Notes under the pieces: model-generated
Databases searched by the model: none
Told to the model about the DNA's origin: nothing
What the model saw: the letters and a program-made list of their open reading frames with translations, nothing else
From: Opitutia bacterium
GTDB taxonomy: Bacteria > Verrucomicrobiota > Verrucomicrobiae > Opitutales > Opitutaceae
Reading direction: 5' to 3'
NCBI GenBank assembly: GCA_947442255.1
Contig: CANEVO010000066.1
Span: forward strand, 1 to 23,839
DNA: 23,839 bases
Shown here: positions 23,755-23,839 of the stretch, piece by piece
Position numbering within the stretch: position 1 is the first letter of the stretch
How the letters are laid out: each line of letters starts with the position of its first letter
Program-made: the position numbers and the translations under genes

Positions 23755-23770
23755 CTTTGTGTCTTCGAGA

Positions 23771-23839
23771 CTACTCCAGAAAGCGCTCCAGCAACCGCCG
23801 GTCGCGCTTCGTCGGCCGGCCGCTGCCTTTTTCGCGCGC
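23771..23839 (-). CDS. C-terminal end of an S4-domain (Hsp15-like) RNA-binding protein, partial
   Basis: Only the last 22 codons and TAG (23771-23773) are in the window; the start lies beyond the right edge. The peptide ends KGSGRPTKRDRRLLERFLE. The Lys/Arg-rich GRPTKRDRR-L-x-x-F tail is characteristic of Hsp15/HslR-type S4 proteins, which bind stalled 50S subunits carrying peptidyl-tRNA. The S4 domain itself is not visible, so the call rests on the tail alone. Confidence 0.6.
   Translation of the reverse strand, partial: AREKGSGRPTKRDRRLLERFLE

Overview
The window is GC-rich chromosomal DNA, most likely from a Verrucomicrobium near Opitutaceae. That placement is inferred from gene content: a cytochrome-type PSCyt1/DUF1549/DUF1553 protein paired with a DUF1501 protein, a type I sulfatase, several Tat-exported 'SRRxF' proteins, strong G/C at third codon positions and few Shine-Dalgarno sites. 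These families are typical of the Planctomycetes-Verrucomicrobia group. Genes are mostly single or in pairs. No rRNA, tRNA, transposase, integrase or CRISPR array was recognised.

Layout. 1-3456: a gene tail interrupted by three in-frame stops, a cardiolipin-synthase-like phospholipase D protein, a YchJ/SEC-C protein, and a convergent aldo/keto reductase. 3817-6113 (minus): a translationally coupled pair, an aminoglycoside-phosphotransferase-fold kinase followed by an enolase homologue with two changed active-site positions. 6379-9590: a Tat-exported amidohydrolase, a convergent secreted BNR/Asp-box (sialidase-fold) protein and a secreted protein of unknown function. 9805-13732: the PSCyt1-DUF1549-DUF1553 and DUF1501 pair. 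14229-17118: a Tat-exported beta-propeller protein with a clear intrinsic terminator, then a secreted sulfatase. 17435-21469: a two-domain sulfurtransferase, a cytochrome b562-type protein and a Cu(I) P1B-ATPase. 21669-23839: a secreted unknown, purC, a truncated and frameshifted cupin, and the last codons of an S4-domain (Hsp15-like) protein.

The most striking non-coding signal is that nearly every intergenic gap carries short palindromes preceded by a GTAG, GTGG or GCAG tetranucleotide, many of them in head-to-head inverted pairs. At least four sequence classes occur in 24 kb. In one class the loop (CTCGT) is constant while the stem changes on both sides. This is the architecture of REP/BIME elements mobilised by RAYT (TnpA-REP) proteins in other bacteria. 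No RAYT gene lies in the window.

Functionally, the amidohydrolase, BNR protein, DUF1549/1553-DUF1501 pair, propeller and sulfatase look like an exported toolkit for sulfated or complex glycans, but they do not form one operon. The enolase-like/kinase pair is the best candidate for an undescribed small pathway.
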